DNA of 64,000 nt, taken from assembly GCA_037893225.1 (NCBI GenBank), contig JAZGUH010000539.1, positions 248,001 through 312,000 of the forward strand. The letters run 5' to 3'. The position numbers and the translations under genes were made by a program. The DNA comes from Hippasteria phrygiana. Lineage: Eukaryota > Echinodermata > Asteroidea > Valvatida > Goniasteridae. This document shows, piece by piece, positions 23,422-36,389 of the stretch. Numbering within the stretch: position 1 is the first letter of the stretch; every line of letters starts with the position of its first letter. The notes beneath the pieces were generated by a model. It did no database searches. It had not been told where the DNA came from and worked only from the letters and a program-made list of their open reading frames with translations.

Positions 23422-25509
23422 GTTAACTCCAAGAAGCCGCCGATGATTGCAACATGTAGCGCCAGATCTAAGCTATCCATACATGTAAAAAATACTGCAT
23501 TTGGTTGATATTTCATGCAATTATGAATGAATAAAGCAAGTCCATACCCCAGGGAATTTGACAGGCATGGAGCAATAAATAAAAGGTAATCTGCACACAG
23601 ATGGTGGCCGGAAAGAAAATAAACATTGCGAGGTTTGAATTTTCTCCACAAGTTTTAAATCTAGGAAGCCGCCGATGATTCCAACATCTAGCGCCAGATC
23701 TAAGCTATCCATACATGTCAAAATTACTGCATTTGGTTGATATTTCATGCAATTATGAATGAGTAAAGCAAGTCCATACCCCAGGGAATTTGACAGGCAT
23801 GGAGCAATAAATAAAAGGTAATCTGCACACAGATGGTGGCCGGGAAGAAAATAAACATTGCGAGGTTTGAATTTTCTCCACAAGTTTTAACTCTAAGAAG
23901 CCGCCGATAATTGCAACATGTAGCGCCAGATCTAAGCTATCCATACATGTCAAAATTACTGAATTTGGTTGATATTTCATGCAATTATGAATGAGTAAAG
24001 CAAGTCCATACCCCAGGGAATTTGACAGGCATGGAGCAATAAATAAAAGGTAATCTGCACACAGATGGTGGCCGGAAAGAAAATAAACATTGCGAGGTTT
24101 GAATTTTCTCCACAAGTTTTAAATCTAGGAAGCCGCCGATGATTGCAACATGTAGCGCCAGATCTAAGCTATCCATACATGTCAAAATTACTGCATTTGG
24201 TTGATATTTCATGCAATTATGAATGAGTAAAGCAAGTCCATACCCCAGGGAATTTGACAGGCATGGAGCAATAAATAAAAGGTAATCTGCACACAGATGG
24301 TGGCCGGGAAGAAAATAAACATTGCGAGGTTTGAATTTTCTCCACAAGTGTTAACTCTAAGAAGCCGCCGATAATTGCAACATGTAGCGCCAGATCTAAG
24401 CTATCCATACATGTCAAAATTACTGCATTTGGTTGATATTTCATGCAATTATGAATGAGTAAAGCAAGTCCATACCCCAGGGAATTTGACAGGCATGGAG
24501 CAATAAATAAAAGGTAATCTGCACACAGATGGTGGCCGGGAAGAAAATAAACATTGCGAGGTTTGAATTTTCTCCACAAGTGTTAACTCTAAGAAGCCGC
24601 CGATAATTGCAACATGTAGCGCCAGATCTAAGCTATCCATACGTGTCAAAATTACTAAATTTGGTTGATATTTCATGCAATTATGAATGAGTAAAGCAAG
24701 TCCATACCCCAGGGAATTTGACAGGCATGGAGCAATAAATAAAAGGTAATCTGCACACAGATGGTGGCCGGAAAGAAAATAAACATTGCGAGGTTTGAAT
24801 TTTCTCCACAAGTTTTAAATCTAGGAAGCCGCCGATGATTCCAACATCTAGCGCCAGATCTAAGCTATCCATACATGTCAAAATTACTGCATTTGGTTGA
24901 TATTTCATGCAATTATGAATGAGTAAAGCAAGTCCATACCCCAGGGAATTTGACAGGCATGGAGCAATAAATAAAAGGTAATCTGCACACAGATGGTGGC
25001 CGGGAAGAAAATAAACATTGCGAGGTTTGAATTTTCTCCACAAGTGTTAACTCTAAGAAGCCGCCGATAATTGCAACATGTAGCGCCAGATCTAAGCTAT
25101 CCATACATGTCAAAATTACTGCATTTGGTTGATATTTCATGCAATTATGAATGAGTAAAGCAAGTCCATACCCCAGGGAATTTGACAGGCATGGAGCAAT
25201 AAATAAAAGGTAATCTGCACACAGATGGTGGCCGGGAAGAAAATAAACATTGCGAGGTTTGAATTTTCTCCACAAGCGTTAACTCTAAGAAGCCGCCGAT
25301 AATTGCAACATGTAGCGCCAGATCTAAGCTATCCATACATGTCAAAATTACTGAATTTGGTTGATATTTCATGTAATTATGAATGAGTAAAGCAAGTCCA
25401 TACCCCAGGGAATTTGACAGGCATGGAGCAATAAATAGAAGGTAATATGCACACAGATGTTGGCCGGAAAGAAAATAGACATTGCGAGGTTTGAATTTTC
25501 TCCACACGT
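23422..25509. repeat. 9-monomer partner unit, domain III (2088 bp)
   Basis: String J*-C-E-B-F-A-C-F-G. J* at 23422 starts GTTAACTCCAAG (K-like front) but has the J six-A run and GAATGAATAAAG. The second monomer is C, not B. It runs into the H/K hybrid at 25510 that opens domain IV. Confidence 0.8.
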
Positions 25510-25741
25510 TTTAACTCTAAGAAGCCGCCGATAATTGCAACATGTAGCGCCAGATCTAAGCTATCCATACATGTCAAAATTACTGAATTTGGTTGATATT
25601 TCATGTAATTATGAATGAGTAAAGCAAGTCCATACCCCAGGGAATTTGACAGGCATGGAGCAATAAATAAAAGGTAATCTGCACACAGATGGTGGCCGGA
25701 AAGAAAATAAACATTGCGAGGTTTGAATTTTCTCCACAAGT

Positions 25742-25973
25742 TTTAAATCTAGGAAGCCGCCGATGATTGCAACATGTAGCGCCAGATCTAAGCTATCCAT
25801 ACATGTCAGAATTACTGCATTTGGTTGATATTTCATGCAATTATGAATGAGTAAAGCAAGTCCATACCCCAGGGAATTTGACAGGCATGGAGCAATAAAT
25901 AAAAGGTAATCTGCACACAGATGGTGGCCGGGAAGAAAATAAACATTGCGAGGTTTGAATTTTCTCCACAAGT
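25742..25973. repeat. Monomer class L (TGTCAGAATTACTG)
   Basis: A class B body with G68 (TGTCAGAATT). I find the allele only from 25.8 kb rightward (domains IV, VI and parts of V), never in the first 25.7 kb, so it is a marker of that side of the array. It follows K. Confidence 0.88.
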
Positions 25974-26205
25974 GTTAACTCTAAGAAGCCGCCGATAATT
26001 GCAACATGTAGCGCCAGATCTAAGCTATCCATACATGTCAAAATTACTGAATTTGGTTGATATTTCATGCAATTATGAATGAGTAAAGCAAGTCCATACC
26101 CCAGGGAATTTGACAGGCATGGAGCAATAAATAAAAGGTAATCTGCACACAGATGGTGGCCGGGAAGAAAATAAACATTGCGAGGTTTGAATTTTCTCCA
26201 CAAGT
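25974..26205. repeat. Monomer class f (F with GAATTTGG)
   Basis: Like F (GTTAAC start, CCGGGAAG) but with GA at 76-77. It sits between L and A in all eight domain IV units, with the modified form at 36854 preceding a hybrid. The copy at 31762 alone has GATAACTGC. Confidence 0.82.
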
Positions 26206-27133
26206 GTTAACTCTAAGAATCCGCCGATAATTGCAACATGTAGCGCCAGATCTAAGCTATCCATACGTGTCAAAATTACTAAATTTGGTTGATATTTCAT
26301 GCAATTATGAATGAGTAAAGCAAGTCCATACCCCAGGGAATTTGACAGGCATGGAGCAATAAATAAAAGGTATTCTGCACACAGATGGTGGCCGGAAAGA
26401 AAATAAACATTGCGAGGTTTGAATTTTCTCCACAAGTTTTAAATCTAGGAAGCCGCCGATGATTCCAACATCTAGCGCCAGATCTAAGCTATCCATACAT
26501 GTCAAAATTACTGCATTTGGTTGATATTTCATGCAATTATGAATGAGTAAAGCAAGTCCATACCCCAGGGAATTTGACAGGCATGGAGCAATAAATAAAA
26601 GGTAATCTGCACACAGATGGTGGCCGGGAAGAAAATAAACATTGCGAGGTTTGAATTTTCTCCACAAGTGTTAACTCTAAGAAGCCGCCGATAATTGCAA
26701 CATGTAGCGCCAGATCTAAGCTATCCATACATGTCAAAATTACTGCATTTGGTTGATATTTCATGCAATTATGAATGAGTAAAGCAAGTCCATATCCCAG
26801 GGAATTTGACAGGCATGGAGCAATAAATAAAAGGTAATCTGCACACAGATGGTGGCCGGGAAGAAAATAAACATTGCGAGGTTTGAATTTTCTCCACAAG
26901 TGTTAACTCTAAGAAGCCGCCGATAATTGCAACATGTAGCGCCAGATCTAAGCTATCCATACATGTCAAAATTACTGCATTTGGTTGATATTTCATGCAA
27001 TTATGAATGAGTAAAGCAAGTCCATACCCCAGGGAATTTGACAGGCATGGAGCAATAAATAAAAGGTAATCTGCACACAGATGTTGGCCGGGAAGAAAAT
27101 AAACATTGCGAGGTTTGAATTTTCTCCACAAGT

Positions 27134-27365
27134 GTTAACTCTAAGAAGCCGCCGATGATTGCAACATGTAGCGCCAGATCTAAGCTATCCATACATGTCA
27201 AAATTACTGAATTTGGTTGATATTTCATGTAATTATGAATGAGTAAAGCAAGTCCATACCCCAGGGAATTTGACAGGCATGGAGCAATAAATAAAAGGTA
27301 ATCTGCACACAGATGGTGGCCGGAAAGAAAATAAACATTGCGAGGTTTGAATTTTCTCCACAAGT
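27134..27365. repeat. Monomer class K (GTTAAC, GATGATTGC, CATGTAATT)
   Basis: Combines a GTTAAC start, G24, GA at 76-77, T97, then AAAAGG, GGTGG and CCGGAAAG. It leads the domain IV units at 28758, 31298, 33838, 36390, 38478 and 41030 and precedes L or l. The copy at 28758 has ACTCCAAG. The copies at 38478 and 41030 share AACTTGTAG. Confidence 0.88.
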
Positions 27366-27597
27366 TTTAAATCTAGGAAGCCGCCGATGATTGCAACATG
27401 TAGCGCCAGATCTAAGCTATCCATACATGTCAGAATTACTGCATTTGGTTGATATTTCATGCAATTATGAATGAGTAAAGCAAGTCCATACCCCAGGGAA
27501 TTTGACAGGCATGGAGCAATAAATAGAAGGTAATATGCACACAGATGTTGGCCGGAAAGAAAATAGACATTGCGAGGTTTGAATTTTCTCCACACGT
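27366..27597. repeat. Hybrid monomer l (L front, G tail)
   Basis: L's CAGAATT followed by G's TAGAAGG, AATATGC, AATAGAC and CCACAC. It precedes h. It is repeated at 30834, 33374, 35926, 38014 and 40566, so one crossover product was then amplified with the 11-mer. Confidence 0.85.
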
Positions 27598-28525
27598 TTT
27601 AACTCTAAGAAGCCGCCGATAATTGCAACATGTAGCGCCAGATCTAAGCTATCCATACATGTCAAAATTACTGCATTTGGTTGATATTTCATGCAATTAT
27701 GAATGAGTAAAGCAAGTCCATACCCCAGGGAATTTGACAGGCATGGAGCAATAAATAAAAGGTAATCTGCACACAGATGGTGGCCGGAAAGAAAATAAAC
27801 ATTGCGAGGTTTGAATTTTCTCCACAAGTTTTAAATCTAGGAAGCCGCCGATGATTCCAACATCTAGCTCCAGATCTAAGCTATCCATACATGTCAAAAT
27901 TACTGCATTTGGTTGATATTTCATGCAATTATGAATGAGTAAAGCAAGTCCATACCCCAGGGAATTTGACAGGCATGGAGCAATAAATAAAAGGTAATCT
28001 GCACACAGATGGTGGCCGGGAAGAAAATAAACATTGCGAGGTTTGAATTTTCTCCACAAGTGTTAACTCTAAGAAGCCGCCGATAATTGCAACATGTAGC
28101 GCCAGATCTAAGCTATCCATACATGTCAAAATTACTGCATTTGGTTGATATTTCATGCAATTATGAATGAGTAAAGCAAGTCCATACCCCAGGGAATTTG
28201 ACAGGCATGGAGCAATAAATAAAAGGTAATCTGCACACAGATGGTGGCCGGGAAGAAAATAAACATTGCGAGGTTTGAATTTTCTCCACAAGCGTTAACT
28301 CTAAGAAGCCGCCGATAATTGCAACATGTAGCGCCAGATCTAAGCTATCCATACATGTCAAAATTACTGAATTTGGTTGATATTTCATGTAATTATGAAT
28401 GAGTAAAGCAAGTCCATACCCCAGGGAATTTGACAGGCATGGAGCAATAAATAGAAGGTAATATGCACACAGATGTTGGCCGGAAAGAAAATAGACATTG
28501 CGAGGTTTGAATTTTCTCCACACGT

Positions 28526-28757
28526 TTTAACTCTAAGAAGCCGCCGATAATTGCAACATGTAGCGCCAGATCTAAGCTATCCATACATGTCAAAATTACT
28601 GCATTTGGTTGATATTTCATGCAATTATGAATGAGTAAAGCAAGTCCATACCCCAGGGAATTTGACAGGCATGGAGCAATAAATAAAAGGTAATCTGCAC
28701 ACAGATGTTGGCCGGGAAGAAAATAAACATTGCGAGGTTTGAATTTTCTCCACAAGT
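28526..28757. repeat. Monomer class h (H with GTTGG, CCGGG)
   Basis: An H body with T183 and G191 together (GATGTTGGCCGGG). It follows G or l and precedes K. First seen at 23190; common in domains IV-VI. The copies at 35462, 37550, 40102 and 42422 carry A15 (AGAAACC). Confidence 0.85.
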
Positions 28758-31297
28758 GTTAACTCCAAGAAGCCGCCGATGATTGCAACATGTAGCGCCA
28801 GATCTAAGCTATCCATACATGTCAAAATTACTGAATTTGGTTGATATTTCATGTAATTATGAATGAGTAAAGCAAGTCCATACCCCAGGGAATTTGACAG
28901 GCATGGAGCAATAAATAAAAGGTAATCTGCACACAGATGGTGGCCGGAAAGAAAATAAACATTGCGAGGTTTGAATTTTCTCCACAAGTTTTAAATCTAG
29001 GAAGCCGCCGATGATTGCAACATGTAGCGCCAGATCTAAGCTATCCATACATGTCAGAATTACTGCATTTGGTTGATATTTCATGCAATTATGAATGAGT
29101 AAAGCAAGTCCATACCCCAGGGAATTTGACAGGCATGGAGCAATAAATAAAAGGTAATCTGCACACAGATGGTGGCCGGGAAGAAAATAAACATTGCGAG
29201 GTTTGAATTTTCTCCACAAGTGTTAACTCTAAGAAGCCGCCGATAATTGCAACATGTAGCGCCAGATCTAAGCTATCCATACATGTCAAAATTACTGAAT
29301 TTGGTTGATATTTCATGCAATTATGAATGAGTAAAGCAAGTCCATACCCCAGGGAATTTGACAGGCATGGAGCAATAAATAAAAGGTAATCTGCACACAG
29401 ATGGTGGCCGGGAAGAAAATAAACATTGCGAGGTTTGAATTTTCTCCACAAGTGTTAACTCTAAGAAGCCGCCGATAATTGCAACATGTAGCGCCAGATC
29501 TAAGCTATCCATACGTGTCAAAATTACTAAATTTGGTTGATATTTCATGCAATTATGAATGAGTAAAGCAAGTCCATACCCCAGGGAATTTGACAGGCAT
29601 GGAGCAATAAATAAAAGGTATTCTGCACACAGATGGTGGCCGGAAAGAAAATAAACATTGCGAGGTTTGAATTTTCTCCACAAGTTTTAAATCTAGGAAG
29701 CCGCCGATGATTCCAACATCTAGCGCCAGATCTAAGCTATCCATACATGTCAAAATTACTGCATTTGGTTGATATTTCATGCAATTATGAATGAGTAAAG
29801 CAAGTCCATACCCCAGGGAATTTGACAGGCATGGAGCAATAAATAAAAGGTAATCTGCACACAGATGGTGGCCGGGAAGAAAATAAACATTGCGAGGTTT
29901 GAATTTTCTCCTCTAAGAAGCCGCCGATAATTGCAACATGTAGCGCCAGATCTAAGCTATCCATACATGTCAAAATTACTGCATTTGGTTGATATTTCAT
30001 GCAATTATGAATGAGTAAAGCAAGTCCATATCCCAGGGAATTTGACAGGCATGGAGCAATAAATAAAAGGTAATCTGCACACAGATGGTGGCCGGGAAGA
30101 AAATAAACATTGCGAGGTTTGAATTTTCTCCACAAGTGTTAACTCTAAGAAGCCGCCGATAATTGCAACATGTAGCGCCAGATCTAAGCTATCCATACAT
30201 GTCAAAATTACTGAATTTGGTTGATATTTCATGTAATTATGAATGAGTAAAGCAAGTCCATACCCCAGGGAATTTGACAGGCATGGAGCAATAAATAGAA
30301 GGTAATATGCACACAGATGTTGGCCGGAAAGAAAATAGACATTGCGAGGTTTGAATTTTCTCCACACGTTTTAACTCTAAGAAGCCGCCGATAATTGCAA
30401 CATGTAGCGCCAGATCTAAGCTATCCATACATGTCAAAATTACTGCATTTGGTTGATATTTCATGCAATTATGAATGAGTAAAGCAAGTCCATACCCCAG
30501 GGAATTTGACAGGCATGGAGCAATAAATAAAAGGTAATCTGCACACAGATGTTGGCCGGGAAGAAAATAAACATTGCGAGGTTTGAATTTTCTCCACAAG
30601 TGTTAACTCTAAGAAGCCGCCGATGATTGCAACATGTAGCGCCAGATCTAAGCTATCCATACATGTCAAAATTACTGAATTTGGTTGATATTTCATGTAA
30701 TTATGAATGAGTAAAGCAAGTCCATACCCCAGGGAATTTGACAGGCATGGAGCAATAAATAAAAGGTAATCTGCACACAGATGGTGGCCGGAAAGAAAAT
30801 AAACATTGCGAGGTTTGAATTTTCTCCACAAGTTTTAAATCTAGGAAGCCGCCGATGATTGCAACATGTAGCGCCAGATCTAAGCTATCCATACATGTCA
30901 GAATTACTGCATTTGGTTGATATTTCATGCAATTATGAATGAGTAAAGCAAGTCCATACCCCAGGGAATTTGACAGGCATGGAGCAATAAATAGAAGGTA
31001 ATATGCACACAGATGTTGGCCGGAAAGAAAATAGACATTGCGAGGTTTGAATTTTCTCCACACGTTTTAACTCTAAGAAGCCGCCGATAATTGCAACATG
31101 TAGCGCCAGATCTAAGCTATCCATACATGTCAAAATTACTGCATTTGGTTGATATTTCATGCAATTATGAATGAGTAAAGCAAGTCCATACCCCAGGGAA
31201 TTTGACAGGCATGGAGCAATAAATAAAAGGTAATCTGCACACAGATGTTGGCCGGGAAGAAAATAAACATTGCGAGGTTTGAATTTTCTCCACAAGT
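28758..31297. repeat. 11-monomer HOR unit, domain IV, with 12-bp deletion
   Basis: String K-L-f-A-C-F-G-h-K-l-h. Length 2540 is 11 x 232 minus 12. The deletion is at the C/F junction near 29911. Confidence 0.88.
29908..29914. other. 12-bp deletion junction at a C/F monomer boundary (first)
   Basis: The sequence reads TTTTCTCCTCTAAG where other junctions have ACAAGTGTTAAC between TCTCC and TCTAAG. The HpaI motif and monomer start are lost, shortening each flanking monomer by 6 bp. One C of ambiguity remains at the breakpoint. Confidence 0.92.
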
Positions 31298-33837
31298 GTT
31301 AACTCTAAGAAGCCGCCGATGATTGCAACATGTAGCGCCAGATCTAAGCTATCCATACATGTCAAAATTACTGAATTTGGTTGATATTTCATGTAATTAT
31401 GAATGAGTAAAGCAAGTCCATACCCCAGGGAATTTGACAGGCATGGAGCAATAAATAAAAGGTAATCTGCACACAGATGGTGGCCGGAAAGAAAATAAAC
31501 ATTGCGAGGTTTGAATTTTCTCCACAAGTTTTAAATCTAGGAAGCCGCCGATGATTGCAACATGTAGCGCCAGATCTAAGCTATCCATACATGTCAGAAT
31601 TACTGCATTTGGTTGATATTTCATGCAATTATGAATGAGTAAAGCAAGTCCATACCCCAGGGAATTTGACAGGCATGGAGCAATAAATAAAAGGTAATCT
31701 GCACACAGATGGTGGCCGGGAAGAAAATAAACATTGCGAGGTTTGAATTTTCTCCACAAGTGTTAACTCTAAGAAGCCGCCGATAACTGCAACATGTAGC
31801 GCCAGATCTAAGCTATCCATACATGTCAAAATTACTGAATTTGGTTGATATTTCATGCAATTATGAATGAGTAAAGCAAGTCCATACCCCAGGGAATTTG
31901 ACAGGCATGGAGCAATAAATAAAAGGTAATCTGCACACAGATGGTGGCCGGGAAGAAAATAAACATTGCGAGGTTTGAATTTTCTCCACAAGTGTTAACT
32001 CTAAGAAGCCGCCGATAATTGCAACATGTAGCGCCAGATCTAAGCTATCCATACGTGTCAAAATTACTAAATTTGGTTGATATTTCATGCAATTATGAAT
32101 GAGTAAAGCAAGTCCATACCCCAGGGAATTTGACAGGCATGGAGCAATAAATAAAAGGTATTCTGCACACAGATGGTGGCCGGAAAGAAAATAAACATTG
32201 CGAGGTTTGAATTTTCTCCACAAGTTTTAAATCTAGGAAGCCGCCGATGATTCCAACATCTAGCGCCAGATCTAAGCTATCCATACATGTCAAAATTACT
32301 GCATTTGGTTGATATTTCATGCAATTATGAATGAGTAAAGCAAGTCCATACCCCAGGGAATTTGACAGGCATGGAGCAATAAATAAAAGGTAATCTGCAC
32401 ACAGATGGTGGCCGGGAAGAAAATAAACATTGCGAGGTTTGAATTTTCTCCTCTAAGAAGCCGCCGATAATTGCAACATGTAGCGCCAGATCTAAGCTAT
32501 CCATACATGTCAAAATTACTGCATTTGGTTGATATTTCATGCAATTATGAATGAGTAAAGCAAGTCCATATCCCAGGGAATTTGACAGGCATGGAGCAAT
32601 AAATAAAAGGTAATCTGCACACAGATGGTGGCCGGGAAGAAAATAAACATTGCGAGGTTTGAATTTTCTCCACAAGTGTTAACTCTAAGAAGCCGCCGAT
32701 AATTGCAACATGTAGCGCCAGATCTAAGCTATCCATACATGTCAAAATTACTGAATTTGGTTGATATTTCATGTAATTATGAATGAGTAAAGCAAGTCCA
32801 TACCCCAGGGAATTTGACAGGCATGGAGCAATAAATAGAAGGTAATATGCACACAGATGTTGGCCGGAAAGAAAATAGACATTGCGAGGTTTGAATTTTC
32901 TCCACACGTTTTAACTCTAAGAAGCCGCCGATAATTGCAACATGTAGCGCCAGATCTAAGCTATCCATACATGTCAAAATTACTGCATTTGGTTGATATT
33001 TCATGCAATTATGAATGAGTAAAGCAAGTCCATACCCCAGGGAATTTGACAGGCACGGAGCAATAAATAAAAGGTAATCTGCACACAGATGTTGGCCGGG
33101 AAGAAAATAAACATTGCGAGGTTTGAATTTTCTCCACAAGTGTTAACTCTAAGAAGCCGCCGATGATTGCAACATGTAGCGCCAGATCTAAGCTATCCAT
33201 ACATGTCAAAATTACTGAATTTGGTTGATATTTCATGTAATTATGAATGAGTAAAGCAAGTCCATACCCCAGGGAATTTGACAGGCATGGAGCAATAAAT
33301 AAAAGGTAATCTGCACACAGATGGTGGCCGGAAAGAAAATAAACATTGCGAGGTTTGAATTTTCTCCACAAGTTTTAAATCTAGGAAGCCGCCGATGATT
33401 GCAACATGTAGCGCCAGATCTAAGCTATCCATACATGTCAGAATTACTGCATTTGGTTGATATTTCATGCAATTATGAATGAGTAAAGCAAGTCCATACC
33501 CCAGGGAATTTGACAGGCATGGAGCAATAAATAGAAGGTAATATGCACACAGATGTTGGCCGGAAAGAAAATAGACATTGCGAGGTTTGAATTTTCTCCA
33601 CACGTTTTAACTCTAAGAAGCCGCCGATAATTGCAACATGTAGCGCCAGATCTAAGCTATCCATACATGTCAAAATTACTGCATTTGGTTGATATTTCAT
33701 GCAATTATGAATGAGTAAAGCAAGTCCATACCCCAGGGAATTTGACAGGCATGGAGCAATAAATAAAAGGTAATCTGCACACAGATGTTGGCCGGGAAGA
33801 AAATAAACATTGCGAGGTTTGAATTTTCTCCACAAGT
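31298..33837. repeat. 11-monomer HOR unit, domain IV, second copy with the deletion
   Basis: Same string and same 2540-bp length as 28758-31297, including GGTATTCTGC in A and CATATCCC after the deletion. Private differences are GATAACTGC in f at 31787 and GGCACGG in h at 33056. Confidence 0.88.
32448..32454. other. 12-bp deletion junction at a C/F monomer boundary (second)
   Basis: Identical to the junction near 29911, exactly 2540 bp downstream. The shared breakpoint marks the two units as recent copies of each other. Confidence 0.92.
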
Positions 33838-36389
33838 GTTAACTCTAAGAAGCCGCCGATGATTGCAACATGTAGCGCCAGATCTAAGCTATCCATACAT
33901 GTCAAAATTACTGAATTTGGTTGATATTTCATGTAATTATGAATGAGTAAAGCAAGTCCATACCCCAGGGAATTTGACAGGCATGGAGCAATAAATAAAA
34001 GGTAATCTGCACACAGATGGTGGCCGGAAAGAAAATAAACATTGCGAGGTTTGAATTTTCTCCACAAGTTTTAAATCTAGGAAGCCGCCGATGATTGCAA
34101 CATGTAGCGCCAGATCTAAGCTATCCATACATGTCAGAATTACTGCATTTGGTTGATATTTCATGCAATTATGAATGAGTAAAGCAAGTCCATACCCCAG
34201 GGAATTTGACAGGCATGGAGCAATAAATAAAAGGTAATCTGCACACAGATGGTGGCCGGGAAGAAAATAAACATTGCGAGGTTTGAATTTTCTCCACAAG
34301 TGTTAACTCTAAGAAGCCGCCGATAATTGCAACATGTAGCGCCAGATCTAAGCTATCCATACATGTCAAAATTACTGAATTTGGTTGATATTTCATGCAA
34401 TTATGAATGAGTAAAGCAAGTCCATACCCCAGGGAATTTGACAGGCATGGAGCAATAAATAAAAGGTAATCTGCACACAGATGGTGGCCGGGAAGAAAAT
34501 AAACATTGCGAGGTTTGAATTTTCTCCACAAGTGTTAACTCTAAGAAGCCGCCGATAATTGCAACATGTAGCGCCAGATCTAAGCTATCCATACGTGTCA
34601 AAATTACTAAATTTGGTTGATATTTCATGCAATTATGAATGAGTAAAGCAAGTCCATACCCCAGGGAATTTGACAGGCATGGAGCAATAAATAAAAGGTA
34701 ATCTGCACACAGATGGTGGCCGGAAAGAAAATAAACATTGCGAGGTTTGAATTTTCTCCACAAGTTTTAAATCTAGGAAGCCGCCGATGATTCCAACATC
34801 TAGCGCCAGATCTAAGCTATCCATACATGTCAAAATTACTGCATTTGGTTGATATTTCATGCAATTATGAATGAGTAAAGCAAGTCCATACCCCAGGGAA
34901 TTTGACAGGCATGGAGCAATAAATAAAAGGTAATCTGCACACAGATGGTGGCCGGGAAGAAAATAAACATTGCGAGGTTTGAATTTTCTCCACAAGTGTT
35001 AACTCTAAGAAGCCGCCGATAATTGCAACATGTAGCGCCAGATCTAAGCTATCCATACATGTCAAAATTACTGCATTTGGTTGATATTTCATGCAATTAT
35101 GAATGAGTAAAGCAAGTCCATACCCCAGGGAATTTGACAGGCATGGAGCAATAAATAAAAGGTAATCTGCACACAGATGGTGGCCGGGAAGAAAATAAAC
35201 ATTGCGAGGTTTGAATTTTCTCCACAAGTGTTAACTCTAAGAAGCCGCCGATAATTGCAACATGTAGCGCCAGATCTAAGCTATCCATACATGTCAAAAT
35301 TACTGAATTTGGTTGATATTTCATGTAATTATGAATGAGTAAAGCAAGTCCATACCCCAGGGAATTTGACAGGCATGGAGCAATAAATAGAAGGTAATAT
35401 GCACACAGATGTTGGCCGGAAAGAAAATAGACATTGCGAGGTTTGAATTTTCTCCACACGTTTTAACTCTAAGAAACCGCCGATAATTGCAACATGTAGC
35501 GCCAGATCTAAGCTATCCATACATGTCAAAATTACTGCATTTGGTTGATATTTCATGCAATTATGAATGAGTAAAGCAAGTCCATACCCCAGGGAATTTG
35601 ACAGGCATGGAGCAATAAATAAAAGGTAATCTGCACACAGATGTTGGCCGGGAAGAAAATAAACATTGCGAGGTTTGAATTTTCTCCACAAGTGTTAACT
35701 CTAAGAAGCCGCCGATGATTGCAACATGTAGCGCCAGATCTAAGCTATCCATACATGTCAAAATTACTGAATTTGGTTGATATTTCATGTAATTATGAAT
35801 GAGTAAAGCAAGTCCATACCCCAGGGAATTTGACAGGCATGGAGCAATAAATAAAAGGTAATCTGCACACAGATGGTGGCCGGAAAGAAAATAAACATTG
35901 CGAGGTTTGAATTTTCTCCACAAGTTTTAAATCTAGGAAGCCGCCGATGATTGCAACATGTAGCGCCAGATCTAAGCTATCCATACATGTCAGAATTACT
36001 GCATTTGGTTGATATTTCATGCAATTATGAATGAGTAAAGCAAGTCCATACCCCAGGGAATTTGACAGGCATGGAGCAATAAATAGAAGGTAATATGCAC
36101 ACAGATGTTGGCCGGAAAGAAAATAGACATTGCGAGGTTTGAATTTTCTCCACACGTTTTAACTCTAAGAAGCCGCCGATAATTGCAACATGTAGCGCCA
36201 GATCTAAGCTATCCATACATGTCAAAATTACTGCATTTGGTTGATATTTCATGCAATTATGAATGAGTAAAGCAAGTCCATACCCCAGGGAATTTGACAG
36301 GCATGGAGCAATAAATAAAAGGTAATCTGCACACAGATGTTGGCCGGGAAGAAAATAAACATTGCGAGGTTTGAATTTTCTCCACAAGT
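33838..36389. repeat. 11-monomer HOR unit, domain IV, full length 2552 bp
   Basis: String K-L-f-A-C-F-G-h-K-l-h with no indel; the best reference for the family. The first h (35462) carries A15, while the second h (36158) does not. Confidence 0.9.

Larger units (their letters stand above)
25510..28757. repeat. 14-monomer HOR unit, domain IV (3248 bp)
   Basis: String (H/K)-L-f-A-C-F-(F/h)-K-l-H-C-F-G-h. It contains two C-F pairs and looks like an expanded 11-mer. A at 26206 has AGAATCC and GGTATTCTGC; F at 26670 has CATATCCC; C at 27830 has the private AGCTCC. Confidence 0.8.

Noticed and set aside
29785..32675. 12-bp deletions as sites of excision of an element
   Set aside because: The lost bases are ordinary repeat sequence across a monomer junction, with only one base of ambiguity; a simple deletion copied once with the HOR explains both.
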